64,000 nt of DNA from Bacteroidota bacterium (GCA_016718825.1 JADKCL010000003.1:1-64000); one strand, 5' to 3'. Shown: positions 25,816 to 35,364, counted from the stretch's first letter. Translations and numbers: made by a program. The notes: a model not told the origin generated them from the letters alone.

Positions 25816-26993
25816 ACAAGGATCATAATATCACGGAGTCGGTCGTTTGTCCGGTCGGACCCTTGCCTGCCTCCTTGCCGTTTGACTTCACGGAAATCGC
25901 GCCGCTTTTGCAGTTTTTGTCTTCGAATGCAGCTGCAAGCGAGGTTTTGGAATTCCAACGGGGAACGGTCACGTCCGCTCAGACTTTGGATTGTTGCAAG
26001 CAAGCACTCGGCCCTGCGGGAGCGAGCCTGATCACCGAAGCCCTCAAGGGCAACGACAAGATCAAGGCCATTCTCCTGGGCACGGGCAGCATCGCCAACC
26101 AAGGCGCAGCAAGTGTAGCCGAATTGCTCCGTGAAAATACCTCCATCGAAACGGTTTATTTGGGTTGTAATTTGATCGATGGTGAAGGAATGCGGTCCCT
26201 GACAGCATCCTTGGAAGGCAATCCGCAGGTGCATGCCCTGTGGCTCAAGCGCAATCCGCTCGGGGTCGACGGCGCCAAGGCCTTGGCGCGGCTGCTGGGC
26301 AAGAATCGCAATCTCCGCACCCTGGATCTCGTGAATACGCTGATCGGCAATGCCGGCCTCGCCGCACTTGTCGATGCCTTGGTGCAGGAGGATTATCCGC
26401 TCGAGCGCCTTTACCTCAGCGGGAATTTCCTCGACGAAGGCGCTGCCGTTACATTGGGGAATTTGCTGCGCGGCAATCGGCACATTCAGGAAATCTACCT
26501 CAGCGTCAACCGGTTGGGTGACGCTGGCGTGTCGAAACTTGCTGAGGGCCTGCAGGAAAACCAGCATTTGAAGGTCTTGAGCCTCGCGAGCAATGGCATC
26601 GGACGCGCAGGCGCCGAAGCGCTTTCCACGGCGCTTGCGCTACATCCACGGATGGAATCGCTCGATCTGGGTTATGCACGTTCCACCAAAGTCTTGGGCG
26701 GTGCGGCCAACCACATCGGCGATGCGGGCGCCCATCATCTCGCGCAACTCATCCGCCAAAACCGATCCTTGGTGCAGCTCGACATCCGCAAAAATGGCAT
26801 CGGCATCCTCGGTTTGAAAGCCATTTCGGGGGCATTGACAGAAAACAATCAGCTCCAAGAATTGATCCATGACAACATTCGGGTGCCATGGCTCAAGCAA
26901 GAAATCCGGGGAAAACTGGAGCGGAACCGTGTTGGGAAAACGATGCCTCCCATCCCTGCGGATGTGCAGGCTGTCAAAAGTGTGTATCGGTGA
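25809..26993 (+). CDS. Leucine-rich-repeat protein (RNase-inhibitor type)
   Basis: 394 residues starting MVNKDHNITESVVCPVGPLP inside the end of the SDR gene. From about residue 75 onward it consists of about nine 28-residue LRRs of the RNase-inhibitor/NLR class. Examples are GAASVAELLRENTSIETVYL, GVDGAKALARLLGKNRNLRT, DAGVSKLAEGLQENQHLKVL and GAHHLAQLIRQNRSLVQLDI. There is no signal peptide, so it acts in the cytoplasm, probably binding a protein or nucleoprotein partner. The coupling with the SDR-like gene implies a complex. Downstream lies the decayed second tRNA module, so the pair is sandwiched between tRNA sequences. Confidence 0.88.
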   Translation: MVNKDHNITESVVCPVGPLPASLPFDFTEIAPLLQFLSSNAAASEVLEFQRGTVTSAQTLDCCKQALGPAGASLITEALKGNDKIKAILLGTGSIANQGAASVAELLRENTSIETVYLGCNLIDGEGMRSLTASLEGNPQVHALWLKRNPLGVDGAKALARLLGKNRNLRTLDLVNTLIGNAGLAALVDALVQEDYPLERLYLSGNFLDEGAAVTLGNLLRGNRHIQEIYLSVNRLGDAGVSKLAEGLQENQHLKVLSLASNGIGRAGAEALSTALALHPRMESLDLGYARSTKVLGGAANHIGDAGAHHLAQLIRQNRSLVQLDIRKNGIGILGLKAISGALTENNQLQELIHDNIRVPWLKQEIRGKLERNRVGKTMPPIPADVQAVKSVYR

Positions 26994-27048
26994 ACGGGAA
27001 TGATGCAACGATGAAATTTACCCGTCTGCGCCCGATCCAGCGCGAAGT

Positions 27049-27155
27049 CTGACGCGCAGCCGCTTGGGCTTTCCGGGCGGCACCTCAGGGGATGGTTGAG
27101 ATGCTCCGAACGACAGATGCTCAATCGGCCCATGCGGGTTCCATGCGTGTACACG
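27049..27155 (+). repeat. Decayed copy of the hairpin plus tRNA module
   Basis: The segment gcgcagccgcttgggct aligns with 23953 onward. The hairpin gccgc (27059-27063)/gcggc (27077-27081) is kept, and the following tRNA-like part (27091-27150, with aatcggcc and atgcgggttcc) aligns to the suppressor tRNA but no longer folds. Another D-arm-like word (attagctcattgtataagga) lies at 27222-27245. Confidence 0.65.
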
Positions 27156-27234
27156 GATGCAGCTTGCGTAAGGGATGTGCGTGCAAAGGAGCGTAGGATT
27201 TAGAAATATTTGCCACCCCAATCGCTCAATTAGC

Positions 27235-27531
27235 TCATTGTATAAGGAGCAATTGACTGTCGACAACTCCCTTCACCCAATGCTTCACATTGGCCTCAAT
27301 TTCAATGTAATCACCGGGGAATAGATGCGCATTGATCCCGTTTTCGTTTTCAAAGATGACATTTCCCGAGATCAACACCAACAACGCTGCTGCTGCCGTT
27401 TGATGGGCTTTCAAATGCCCCTCGGCCAAGATTTGCAGAGCAATCACCTTGCCCGATGTTCCGGTAAACAACACTTTGGAACTGACTTCCTTGTCCGACG
27501 AATGAATGGCCTGGATATTCATATTCTTCAA
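27235..27531 (-). CDS. Small cupin-domain protein
   Basis: 98 residues. A single cupin barrel is indicated by VIALQILAEGHLKAHQTAAA (motif 1 region with one His), LLVLISGNVIFENENGINAH and LFPGDYIEIEANVKHWVKGV (motif 2 with PGD and His). Ligand residues are sparse, so metal binding is uncertain. Its ATG overlaps the stop of the DUF2202 gene (ATGA, 27528-27531), so the two are co-translated. A role in oxidative or metal stress is suggested only by the partner. Confidence 0.85.
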   Translation of the reverse strand: MKNMNIQAIHSSDKEVSSKVLFTGTSGKVIALQILAEGHLKAHQTAAAALLVLISGNVIFENENGINAHLFPGDYIEIEANVKHWVKGVVDSQLLLIQ

Positions 27532-28136
27532 TTTTGGAATTGTTTACCGCAACGTTCGTGGGCGGAATTGACGATGTCGTTAAATTCTGATACCGTGAGA
27601 TATTGCGGGGTATAGATGACTTGATTTGCCTGAAGCTGCCCCACAAAAGCACGCATGTGGTTTCTTGAGCCGCAAGTGAGCCGATCATAAACAGCGATCA
27701 GCTCGGGATTGGATGTATGTTGATAAAAGCGTTTGATGTCAAAAATGTCGAGATCCTCGATCGTCGCACCCACCTTCAAAGCTTCGATAAGTGACTCCCC
27801 TGATTTTTGGGTGAGCTCATCGTAAAGTTTTTGAAGTTCGGCGTTCTCAAATACGCCCTCTGCTTTGCCTTTGACCGGGTCTTCGATTCCATAGCGATTG
27901 AGCAATCCCAGTACACTCTCCATGTGCCGCTGCTCACTTTCGGAAATATTGGAGAAGACCCCTTGACCATATTTTTGGGCCGAAAAAACATATACATCAT
28001 GGGCCAGTTTTTCTTCCTCCCGCAGAAAGACAAGATCGGCCTTCTCCTGCGCACTGACAGGCATATCCGTGAGGACATTGTCAGCACAGGAAAACGTGAG
28101 GATCAAGAGCGCGAAATACGAAATCAACATTTTCAT
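27528..28136 (-). CDS. DUF2202 ferritin-like lipoprotein
   Basis: 202 residues. The signal MKMLISYFALLILTFSC gives a lipidated Cys at 17. The mature domain is a four-helix DUF2202 protein with LREEEKLAHDVYVFSAQKYG and SESEQRHMESVLGLLNRYGI, whose Glu and His residues are the ExxH-type di-iron ligands of ferritin-like folds. A second pair comes from DIFDIKRFYQHTSNPELIAV and RNHMRAFVGQL. It probably binds iron in the periplasm; no enzymatic activity is established for the family. It is the first gene of a pair with the cupin protein. Confidence 0.9.
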   Translation of the reverse strand: MKMLISYFALLILTFSCADNVLTDMPVSAQEKADLVFLREEEKLAHDVYVFSAQKYGQGVFSNISESEQRHMESVLGLLNRYGIEDPVKGKAEGVFENAELQKLYDELTQKSGESLIEALKVGATIEDLDIFDIKRFYQHTSNPELIAVYDRLTCGSRNHMRAFVGQLQANQVIYTPQYLTVSEFNDIVNSAHERCGKQFQN

Positions 28137-28491
28137 ATAACCTCCGATTAATTAATCAAAGCTAGCCGATCCCAATATCAAGTGAAGCAACCTTGATTAC
28201 ACCCGAAGCTGACTTCCCTCAGCAATTTGGGCTTTGTTTTCCACAAAAAACGGCATGCAGCGCATTGCTCCGCATCCTGCGATGACCCGCAAGCGGTTAC
28301 CACTCAAAAAACTGATCGAATTCTGTCACGGAATCCTTGGCCGAATGTACCTTTCGGCCCTTTTATCCTCCCAGACCAATTTCAACCTCAAAGTGTCATC
28401 GTATTCGCATTTCCACTTGAAAGGCTCATCCTTTTTCATATATTTGTCATTCGTCTAAAAGTCTATTGTCCATTGCCCGAAGTCAGCGTCT
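28137..28491. other. Divergent intergenic region, nothing recognised
   Basis: 355 bases between the DUF2202 gene and the MAPPQF-motif gene. A frame at 28234-28458 lacks coding character. Promoters for both flanking units must lie here, but I cannot place them with confidence. Confidence 0.5.
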
Positions 28492-29127
28492 ATGAAAATC
28501 CAATCAGCACCAAGGAAAAATTCCTCTGCGCAAGCGGAGACTGAAAATGGCGGCAAAAGCATGGCGCCACCGCAGTTTGCATTTCAGGATCAGGCTGATC
28601 GTGGGGCCAAGGTCGCACAGAAAAAGGATGCAGGGGTCGTACAGAAGCAGGAAGCTGCCGGGCAGTGTGTCGCACCCGCTACGCCCGTGATCGAAACAAC
28701 CAATGAAGCTTGGTCACACTATATGAATGGTTGTGGCAGCTCCGTGGACATCGGTCCCATTGCGATTCAGACGCTCCTTGACAGCGAAGCTTTTCAGGCA
28801 AAACATCAACGCATCACCGGCGGATTGACCACTTCATTGACTGGAAACTTTTCCGTGGACATGACTTGGAAGGTGTTTCACATTGGCCGCACAAACGTGG
28901 ACTACAACGTACAATGCAATGGAGATCAGTGCACTGTGACCTATACCCTTTTTGTCAATGACGGATTCTGGGATGTCGACTACATCGACGAAACCGTGCT
29001 CGGTGGCCTGGGATTTGATGCTTATCAACCAGATGGAATGGGCCCCAACCTCGAACGGTTTGGCGGGACGCCTTACCGCTACAACACGGCTACGCGCTCC
29101 TTTACATTCCAAAATCCCGGCTACTGA
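28492..29127 (+). CDS. Signal-less effector-like protein with MAPPxF motif
   Basis: 211 residues. The N-terminus is charged, lacks a signal peptide, and contains NGGKSMAPPQFAFQDQ at about 19-34. This matches the GGxxMAPPxFQ motif of the M15 peptidase at 15.1 kb. The rest has a cysteine pair region (NGCGSSVDIG), a predicted beta sandwich (VDMTWKVFHIGRTNVDYNVQ; CTVTYTLFVNDGFWDVDYID) and an aromatic C-terminus. The catalytic domain, if any, is not recognised. A small lipoprotein gene begins 3 bases after its stop, the same arrangement as at the peptidase locus. An injected toxin with its immunity lipoprotein is the inference. Confidence 0.72.
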   Translation: MKIQSAPRKNSSAQAETENGGKSMAPPQFAFQDQADRGAKVAQKKDAGVVQKQEAAGQCVAPATPVIETTNEAWSHYMNGCGSSVDIGPIAIQTLLDSEAFQAKHQRITGGLTTSLTGNFSVDMTWKVFHIGRTNVDYNVQCNGDQCTVTYTLFVNDGFWDVDYIDETVLGGLGFDAYQPDGMGPNLERFGGTPYRYNTATRSFTFQNPGY

Positions 29128-29130
29128 TCG

Positions 29131-29571
29131 ATGGGACTTTGCAAATGGGGCTTCCAATTTCTTGTGCTTGCGTTTTTCACGTTGGCGATCCATACACTTA
29201 CATCATGTGCGCCACAAAGCGCTGAGAGTACCACTATGCGCCCCGATACCACACTTCCTTTTGGCCTTTTTTTGGATCCGGATGCCGATTTCAAGGGCGG
29301 ATTTACGATCCGGGAGTCCGACGGCTTTGCGCTCATCGGCAAGGGTGTCACCTACCGAGACATCAACCTCACCGTGGCGATGCTGATCGGCTACGGCGTA
29401 CAAAAAGATGCGCTCGCTGCCGAAGTTTTGGACGATCAAGGGAATACAAAATTTATCAAGGTGCTCAAGCAGTTGAGTCCTTCCAAACAGCCGTTTAGCG
29501 TCTCGTGGGCAACGGAGGATGTCAAGAACAACGGAGATTACACTTGGGTGTCCTTGGCAGACAACGAATAG
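29131..29571 (+). CDS. Small lipoprotein, candidate immunity partner
   Basis: 146 residues. Signal peptide with hydrophobic FLVLAFFTLAIHTLTSC (lipidated Cys near 26). The mature domain of about 115 residues reads GFTIRESDGFALIGKGVTYR, NLTVAMLIGYGVQKDALAAE and PFSVSWATEDVKNNGDYTWV. It is compact and beta-rich, with no family recognised. It begins 3 bases after the MAPPQF-motif gene and ends in TAG. Coupling and cell-envelope location are consistent with protecting against that neighbour, but this is inference. Confidence 0.72.
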   Translation: MGLCKWGFQFLVLAFFTLAIHTLTSCAPQSAESTTMRPDTTLPFGLFLDPDADFKGGFTIRESDGFALIGKGVTYRDINLTVAMLIGYGVQKDALAAEVLDDQGNTKFIKVLKQLSPSKQPFSVSWATEDVKNNGDYTWVSLADNE

Positions 29572-29733
29572 GTTTTTGTTTGGACAAGTGAAAATGCCGC
29601 CCAATAGGAACATTGGGCAGATACCCGGTCAAAATTGCAGGTCAAGGCATAGAACATAAAAACCCACTTTCGGTTGTAATTCGCATCGCTCGGCCAAGCT
29701 GCAACACGTGTGGCAAACAACCATGAATCACCC

Positions 29734-32700
29734 TTATGCCCGTGATTGCAGACAATGCAATATCTTGGAATACAAAACCTTCTCGTCAATCGGTTTGGAG
29801 ACGTAGTCGTTCATCCCGATTTCCTTGCAGCGCTCGATGTCAATCGGGGTGACGTCTGCGGTCAGGGCAATGATGGGAACCGTGGAATGCATTGTGCCGC
29901 GGATATAACCCGTCGCTTCAAAGCCATTCATTTCTGGCATTTGCAGGTCCATCAAGACGACGTCATATTCATTTTGCTTGAGCATCTCGATGGCGATTTT
30001 CCCATTCGCGGCGATATCAAGGTCAAACCCGAAATCGGCAATGATGATGCGGATGAGCAGTTGATTCAAGGCAACATCTTCGGCCACCAAAATTCTTACG
30101 GGGCGGATTGCGTTGGAGGTATTGCCATTGGGCTTCCGAATCTCCAGGGCATGCGGCGTTGCGTCACCGGGTTTCAAATTGGCCTTTGCGAAATTCAGGA
30201 TAAAGCCAAACGTGGAACCTTTACCGATTTCGCTTCTCACAAAGATGGAGCCACCTTGCAATTCCACCAGTTGTTTCACAATGGCCAATCCCAGCCCTGT
30301 TCCGCCATAGGAACTCGTGGTTTCAATGTGCGCCTGCTCGAAATTTTTGAAAACATGCTGCAATCGATCATCGGAAATGCCGATTCCAGTATCCGAAATC
30401 GCAAATTCAATGGAAGTATGGTCCAAGGTCTCCTCCAACAGCCGAATAGAAAAAGCGATATGACCTTTCGTCGTAAACTTAACCGCATTGCTCATCAAAT
30501 TGAGGATGATCTGCCGCAGCCGCATCGGATCGCCCACGATAAGCGCCGGAATTCGGGGATCAAGATCATGGGAGAGTTCCAGATTTTTCTCCTTGATTTT
30601 GTGCTCAAACAATTGAAGCATGGCCGAAATGGCATCCGACAGGTTGAAGGGCTTCTCTTCGAATGTCATTTTGCCGGCGTCGACTTTTGCGAGGTCCAAG
30701 ATGTCATTGATCAGGACGATCAAGGCATCGCCTGATGACTTGATGGCACCGATGTATTCCCTTTGATTGTCATCCAAGGTCGTTTTCAGTACCACATTGG
30801 TAAATCCAATGATGGCATTCATCGGCGTTCGGATCTCATGACTCATATTGGAAAGGAATTGCTGCTTTGTCTTGACCGCGTCTTCGGCGACCTTTGTTTT
30901 GTGCTCCGCAATTCCCTTTTCGATGACCAATTCAGCATTGACCATTTCGATATTTTTCTTTGCATTGGTCTCGATTTCAAGCTGTTCCAGCAACCCACGC
31001 TTTTCTTGATTGCTTAGCTCAAGCGCCAATCGCCGCACCTCGGTGACATCGTGCATGGCAAGCAGGATCAGCTGTTCCTGATTGGTCTTTTGCAACAGCA
31101 AGCGCCCATTCATCATCAGCGTTTTTTCGCCGATTCCAGGAAAGTCCTGCGTTAGTTCGAAATCATCGAAATGAGAATTTTTGGGAATGATCTCCTCCAA
31201 CAGTTCACGCAGTTTGGGAATATTCCACTGCTTCTGATCCAATTGAAACAGGTTGACGCCTTCGGCGTCCCTGGCTTGCAATTGAAACAGCCGGTAAAAT
31301 GACTTGTTGGCTGACTTGATGCGGAGGTTGCCGTCCAAGATCAGCATCGGCTCGTGAATGGTGGCGTTGATGGCCTCCGCAAAATCGCGCGCCTCGGTCA
31401 CCTGCTCATTGAGATTGATGATCTCCTGATTCACGACGGTCAGTTCCTCATTGGTACTTTGAAGTTCCTCCTTGTTGGTTTCAAGTTCCTCGTTGAGGCT
31501 CTGTAATTCTTCGCTTCCGCTGAGCAGCTCTTCGTTGTCACTTTGGAGCTCCTCATTGGCTGCCTCTTGCGCCTCGGTGATGCTACGCATATCCTCGCGT
31601 GCCTCTGCAAGCTCCTGCTCCAGTTGCATAATGCGCAAATCGCTCGCATTTTTCTTCCGTTTGGAAGATGCCGAATTGACCTCAGCACCACTTTCAAGGA
31701 TGTATCGACCGTCGGTCGGCATCGTTTCCCGCTCCAAAAAGAGAATTAAATAGTGTGGTTCACTGATATTGGGGAGCTGCGAAGCTTCAATGGCAATATT
31801 GCGTACCCGCCCGTTTTCCTCAAGCGGAATGCTCTCCTTGACAACAACGCCGTTTTGTTTTTTGCATTTGTGCATGAGGTTACGCAGCTCAAATGCCAAG
31901 CCATGCTTGGCCATTTTGAAAAGGTTGTGGCTGGGCTTGCCGCCTCCCTGCTCCAAATAGCTGCCTGTTTTCCCCCGAAAATGCACGATGTCCATCGCTT
32001 CATTGACCACCACGCCTGCAGGGGTGTATTTGCTCAGCATGATGTCGTCGGCCACCTTCTGAAAATCGGTGCGGACATACTCATTTTGGGCGTTGGAATC
32101 TGACTGACTCAGGTTTTGTTCGCTGCGTTCTGTCGCCACATGCATGAATTTGCCGAGTCCGGGTTTACGCGTGAAGATTTTGTCGCCCTTGACGGCGGGA
32201 GCAAACAGCTCAGGCACGCCGCTGGTAGTCTCCGACTTGCCCAGCAACAGAAAGCCCTTGGGATTCAACGAATAGTGAAACGTCGTCAACGCCTTTTTTT
32301 GCAGGTAAGGCTCCATGTAAATGAGCACATTGCGGCAACTGATCAGGTCAATCTTGCCAAAGGGTGGGTCTTTGACGAAGTTGTGAACGGCAAAAACGCA
32401 AGCTTCACGGAGTACCTTGTTGACCTGATAGCTGCCATTGGTCCTGGTAAAATACTTTTCCAAACGCTCAAAGGAGACATTTTTCAATTCGTTTTTGGAA
32501 TAGATACCGATTCGCGCCTTTGCAATGGCGATTTCGCTGAGGTCTGTGGCAAAAATCTGGACGCGCTGCCGGCTATCCCCCAAAAATTCCCTGATACAGA
32601 TCGCGATGGAATAGGCTTCCTCGCCCGTGCTGCATCCTGCCACCCAAACACGAATGGTTTCCCCATGGGGATTGTTGCTGATGATCTGCGGAAAAATCGA

Positions 32701-33614
32701 TTCGCAGAGATTTGCAAAGCTTTTGGGGTCACGAAAAAAGGATGTGACGGGAATGAGCAGGTCTTGGTACAGCGTATCGACTTCCTGCTTGTTTTCGCGC
32801 AAAAACTTCAAATAGGCCGCAGGTTCTTCGTTGTTGGTCAATGCCATTCTGCGAAGGATACGGCGCTGAATCGTCGTTTGCTTGTAGTAGGTAAAATCCG
32901 TTCCCTTTTTGATCCGCAACAAGGACGTGATTTGTTTAAACATCTCCTCCTTTTCGATTTGTTGATGCAATTGGAGATCTCCGCGCCCAGCCAGGCTTTT
33001 GGTAATTTCGAGGATTTTGGCTGGGATTTTATCGGGCGGCAGCACAAAATCGACCACACCTGCCTGTGCCGCACTTTGTGGCATTCCTTCAAACGCGGCG
33101 GATGCTTCGTCTTGCGCAAGGGTAATCCCCCGTGGTCCTTGATCGCTTTGAGGCCGAGCGTGCCGTCGGTGGCCGTTCCAGAAAGCACAACGCCGATGGC
33201 ATGGGCCTGATGCACCTCTGCCAAAGAGCAGAAAAACCGGTCAATCGGCATGTTTGGATCGAGCTTCTGTTTGGGTGGGCGCGGAGCAAGCAACAAAACC
33301 CCATCGGTGGCGATCATGATTTTGTTGCTGGGAATCACATAGATATGATCGGGTTCCACCTTCACATCGTGGGTGATTTCCAAAACTGGAATCCGCGTCA
33401 CCTTTTGCAAGAGCTCAGGCAACATGCTTTCATGGCTAGGATCCAAATGCTGTACGAGCACGTAGGCCATGCCGGAATCTTCCGGAATCGCTTTGAGGAG
33501 TTTTTTAAAGGCATCCAATCCGCCGGCAGATGCGCCGATACCCACCACGGGAAAAAGGTTGGCCGAAGGCTCAAGGCTGGTCGAATTTATTTCGGGTGTG
33601 GTTTCGGATTTCAT
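29734..33614 (-). CDS. CheB-CheR-PAS-histidine kinase-receiver fusion, frameshifted
   Basis: Frame one (33614 leftward) encodes a CheB methylesterase domain: VVGIGASAGGLDAF with catalytic Ser, LVQHLDPSHESML with His, VVLSGTATDGTLGL with Asp. At the C-run 33127-33131 one base is missing and the frame changes to that of 29734-33084. The new frame completes CheB (MPQSAAQAGVVDFVLPPDKI), then encodes CheR (VAGCSTGEEAYSIAI), a coiled coil rich in EELQSxNEEL, a PAS domain, a kinase (SNMSHEIRTPMNAIIG; GGTGLGLAIVKQ) and a receiver (VVLMDLQMPEMNG). Repaired length is about 1293 residues. This CheB/CheR/PAS kinase architecture is widespread; targets are usually not chemoreceptors. Confidence 0.88.
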
Positions 33615-34136
33615 AAATCACGGGTTGTGAGACAATTCATGCGGCATCTTGCCCATTTTGGGGAATGCAAACCAATCGCGGAACGCCTAAAATTCAAGAA
33701 GGGTGGCAGTACGCAAGCGGAGCGTATCTGAAGGATTGGCAAATGTTGAAATCGACTGATGATCAAGCATACAGTGCATTAGCCAACAAATTTGATGCAC
33801 ATTGTCGGGCGGTATCGTTCCCTTCATCTTCCTCATTAAACGCCCTCATTTTCAAGAACTTTCGATTGAAAAAAATCCTACTCTCAAAGATACCCCTTTT
33901 TGAAGGCGCATTCCTAGGAAAAATGATGGAAGTCATGCGGAAGTTTGTTGCGACTGAAGAGGAAAAGTGATTTCAAGTCGTGAGGCAATAACAACCTTCC
34001 TTTCATTGGATTAGCAAAATCGAAATTCGCAGCATGATCGAAGGACTGGATTGCAAAATTTCGTAAATTTATTCTCCTCAAAACCGTTGAATCCGTTGAT
34101 CAACCGATATACACTTGCACTTTCCTTTACAGCCTG
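33615..34136. other. Intergenic region, no supported gene
   Basis: 522 bases between the kinase gene and the TIMP-like gene. A plus-strand frame at 33665-33970 (101 codons) has no start signal, domain or neighbour support. The sequence tatacacttgcac just before the TIMP-like gene is a weak match to the Bacteroidota -7 element TAnnTTTG. Confidence 0.5.
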
Positions 34137-34628
34137 ATGAAAACACCTTCTTTCTTGATACTTTGGCTTTTTGGACTTGGCGGGCCGGTATTTGCCTGCA
34201 GCTGCGCTTCTCCCTTCAGCATGAAAGAAGCCGTTCGGGAGACGGATATCATTTTCCGAGGTACCGTTGTCGCCGAAAGGATCCTCAAGGTGCCCGATCA
34301 CGAAAACAAATCCAGACAACCGCATTATTTCAACTTCACCGAGTACACCTTTGATATTCAAGCGATTTACAAAGGGAAAATTCGGCAAAAATCGGTCACT
34401 GTAACCACAAGTCGTGGCTGTTGTGCCTGCGGATTTCCCTTCGAATTGCAGCGCGAATACATCGTCTATGCAGATTGGGACAACCGATACCATTCAAACC
34501 CATGGGAAGTGCCCAAATTCCTGAGCACGAGCATCTGCAAGCGCACCACGCCCAAGGTAGAGGAAGAAATCAAGGCCATGCAGCAGGTCAAGTGGTGGCG
34601 GAAAGGCAGTTCCGTTGTACGACTTTGA
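34137..34628 (+). CDS. Secreted TIMP/NTR-like protein
   Basis: 163 residues. A signal peptide (MKTPSFLILWLFGLGGPVFA) is followed directly by CSCASPFSMKEAVRETDIIF. A mature N-terminus starting Cys-x-Cys is the hallmark of the NTR/TIMP-like OB-fold. GTVVAERILKVPDHENKSR, YTFDIQAIYKGKIRQKSVTV and TTSRGCCACGFPFELQREYI give the remaining beta strands and partner cysteines for disulphides. Such bacterial proteins are exported and of unknown function. The gene is just outside the tRNA-Gly 3'-end repeat at 34718. Confidence 0.8.
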   Translation: MKTPSFLILWLFGLGGPVFACSCASPFSMKEAVRETDIIFRGTVVAERILKVPDHENKSRQPHYFNFTEYTFDIQAIYKGKIRQKSVTVTTSRGCCACGFPFELQREYIVYADWDNRYHSNPWEVPKFLSTSICKRTTPKVEEEIKAMQQVKWWRKGSSVVRL

Positions 34629-34717
34629 CGTCAAATTGTAGGCTTCATTTGGCTGAGGTGATACGTTCGGAATTTCTTAATTCGCTGGGAATCTCAAAAA
34701 ACGTTTCCAAATCCCAC

Positions 34718-34782
34718 CCTCCAAAACGCAAAAAAGTCCGCTAGAAGCGGACTTTGAGCGAGAGACGAGATTCGAACTCGCG
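34718..34782 (-). repeat. Direct repeat of tRNA-Gly 3' end and terminator (att-like)
   Basis: 65 bases match 42552-42616 with one mismatch (34725 versus 42559). The match includes the terminator hairpin tccgctagaagcgga and the last 25 bases of tRNA-Gly, but the rest of the tRNA is absent here. This is the footprint left at the far end of an element integrated at a tRNA 3' end. Confidence 0.8.
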
Positions 34783-34890
34783 GTTCGAAGCGTCCTACTC
34801 CGGCAAAGGTGAACACCTTTCCTCCCAAATGAACAGCGCATCAGCCCAATTCAATACATGCCATTCTCGTTTCTTGGGGGTAATGACTGA

Positions 34891-35292
34891 TCAGAGCAAT
34901 TCTGCCTTGGTGCTCGCTTGCCCGGTAGTGGTCCTTGTCCCGGTACCAAGCTGAAACAAAAATCCCCATTCGGAAACATTTCCATTGGCATGTTCTATGC
35001 GGATAACTCCGCGATCCAATTGCGCAGTAGGACTCACCAATCCGCCTCCGGCCCATTGGTTGCCTGACGAAGGACTCATCGGGACAATCGTTTGGCCGCA
35101 CATGCGGCATTGTGGCGTAAAGGTCACGTCCAAGTCTTGGATTTGCTGCGCACCCGGACCTGCAAGGATCACATCCACTTCGATTTGGTCACCGTTGGTA
35201 CTGAGGTGGATGAATACGTTTTGCAATTGGTTCTGGCCCATGGCAGTTCCGAAAAGCAGGAGGAGCGTGAAAAAAGCAATGATGTTTTTCAT
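34891..35292 (-). CDS. Small secreted protein, copy 2 of a tandem duplication
   Basis: 133 residues. Signal peptide MKNIIAFFTLLLLFGTAMGQ. The mature protein has VFIHLSTNGDQIEVDVILAG, a CxxC in TPQCRMCGQTIVPM and GVIRIEHANGNVSEWGFLFQ. It is almost identical to the next gene upstream and differs mainly in the tail (TRTTTGQASTKAELL against TRSSSSQANSKAELL). The CRMC pair could form a disulphide or bind metal. It is probably co-transcribed with its twin, downstream of the 21-bp repeat at 35887. No family recognised. Confidence 0.78.
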   Translation of the reverse strand: MKNIIAFFTLLLLFGTAMGQNQLQNVFIHLSTNGDQIEVDVILAGPGAQQIQDLDVTFTPQCRMCGQTIVPMSPSSGNQWAGGGLVSPTAQLDRGVIRIEHANGNVSEWGFLFQLGTGTRTTTGQASTKAELL

Positions 35293-35364
35293 ACGAATAA
35301 TCCTTGGTCAAAATTTCTTGAGAAGCTGGTTGCAAATCCTATTGTAGGTGATTGAGACGACTGA

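Noticed and set aside
33665..33970. 101-codon frame upstream of the TIMP-like gene
   Set aside because: No recognisable fold, no neighbour support, composition like non-coding DNA.
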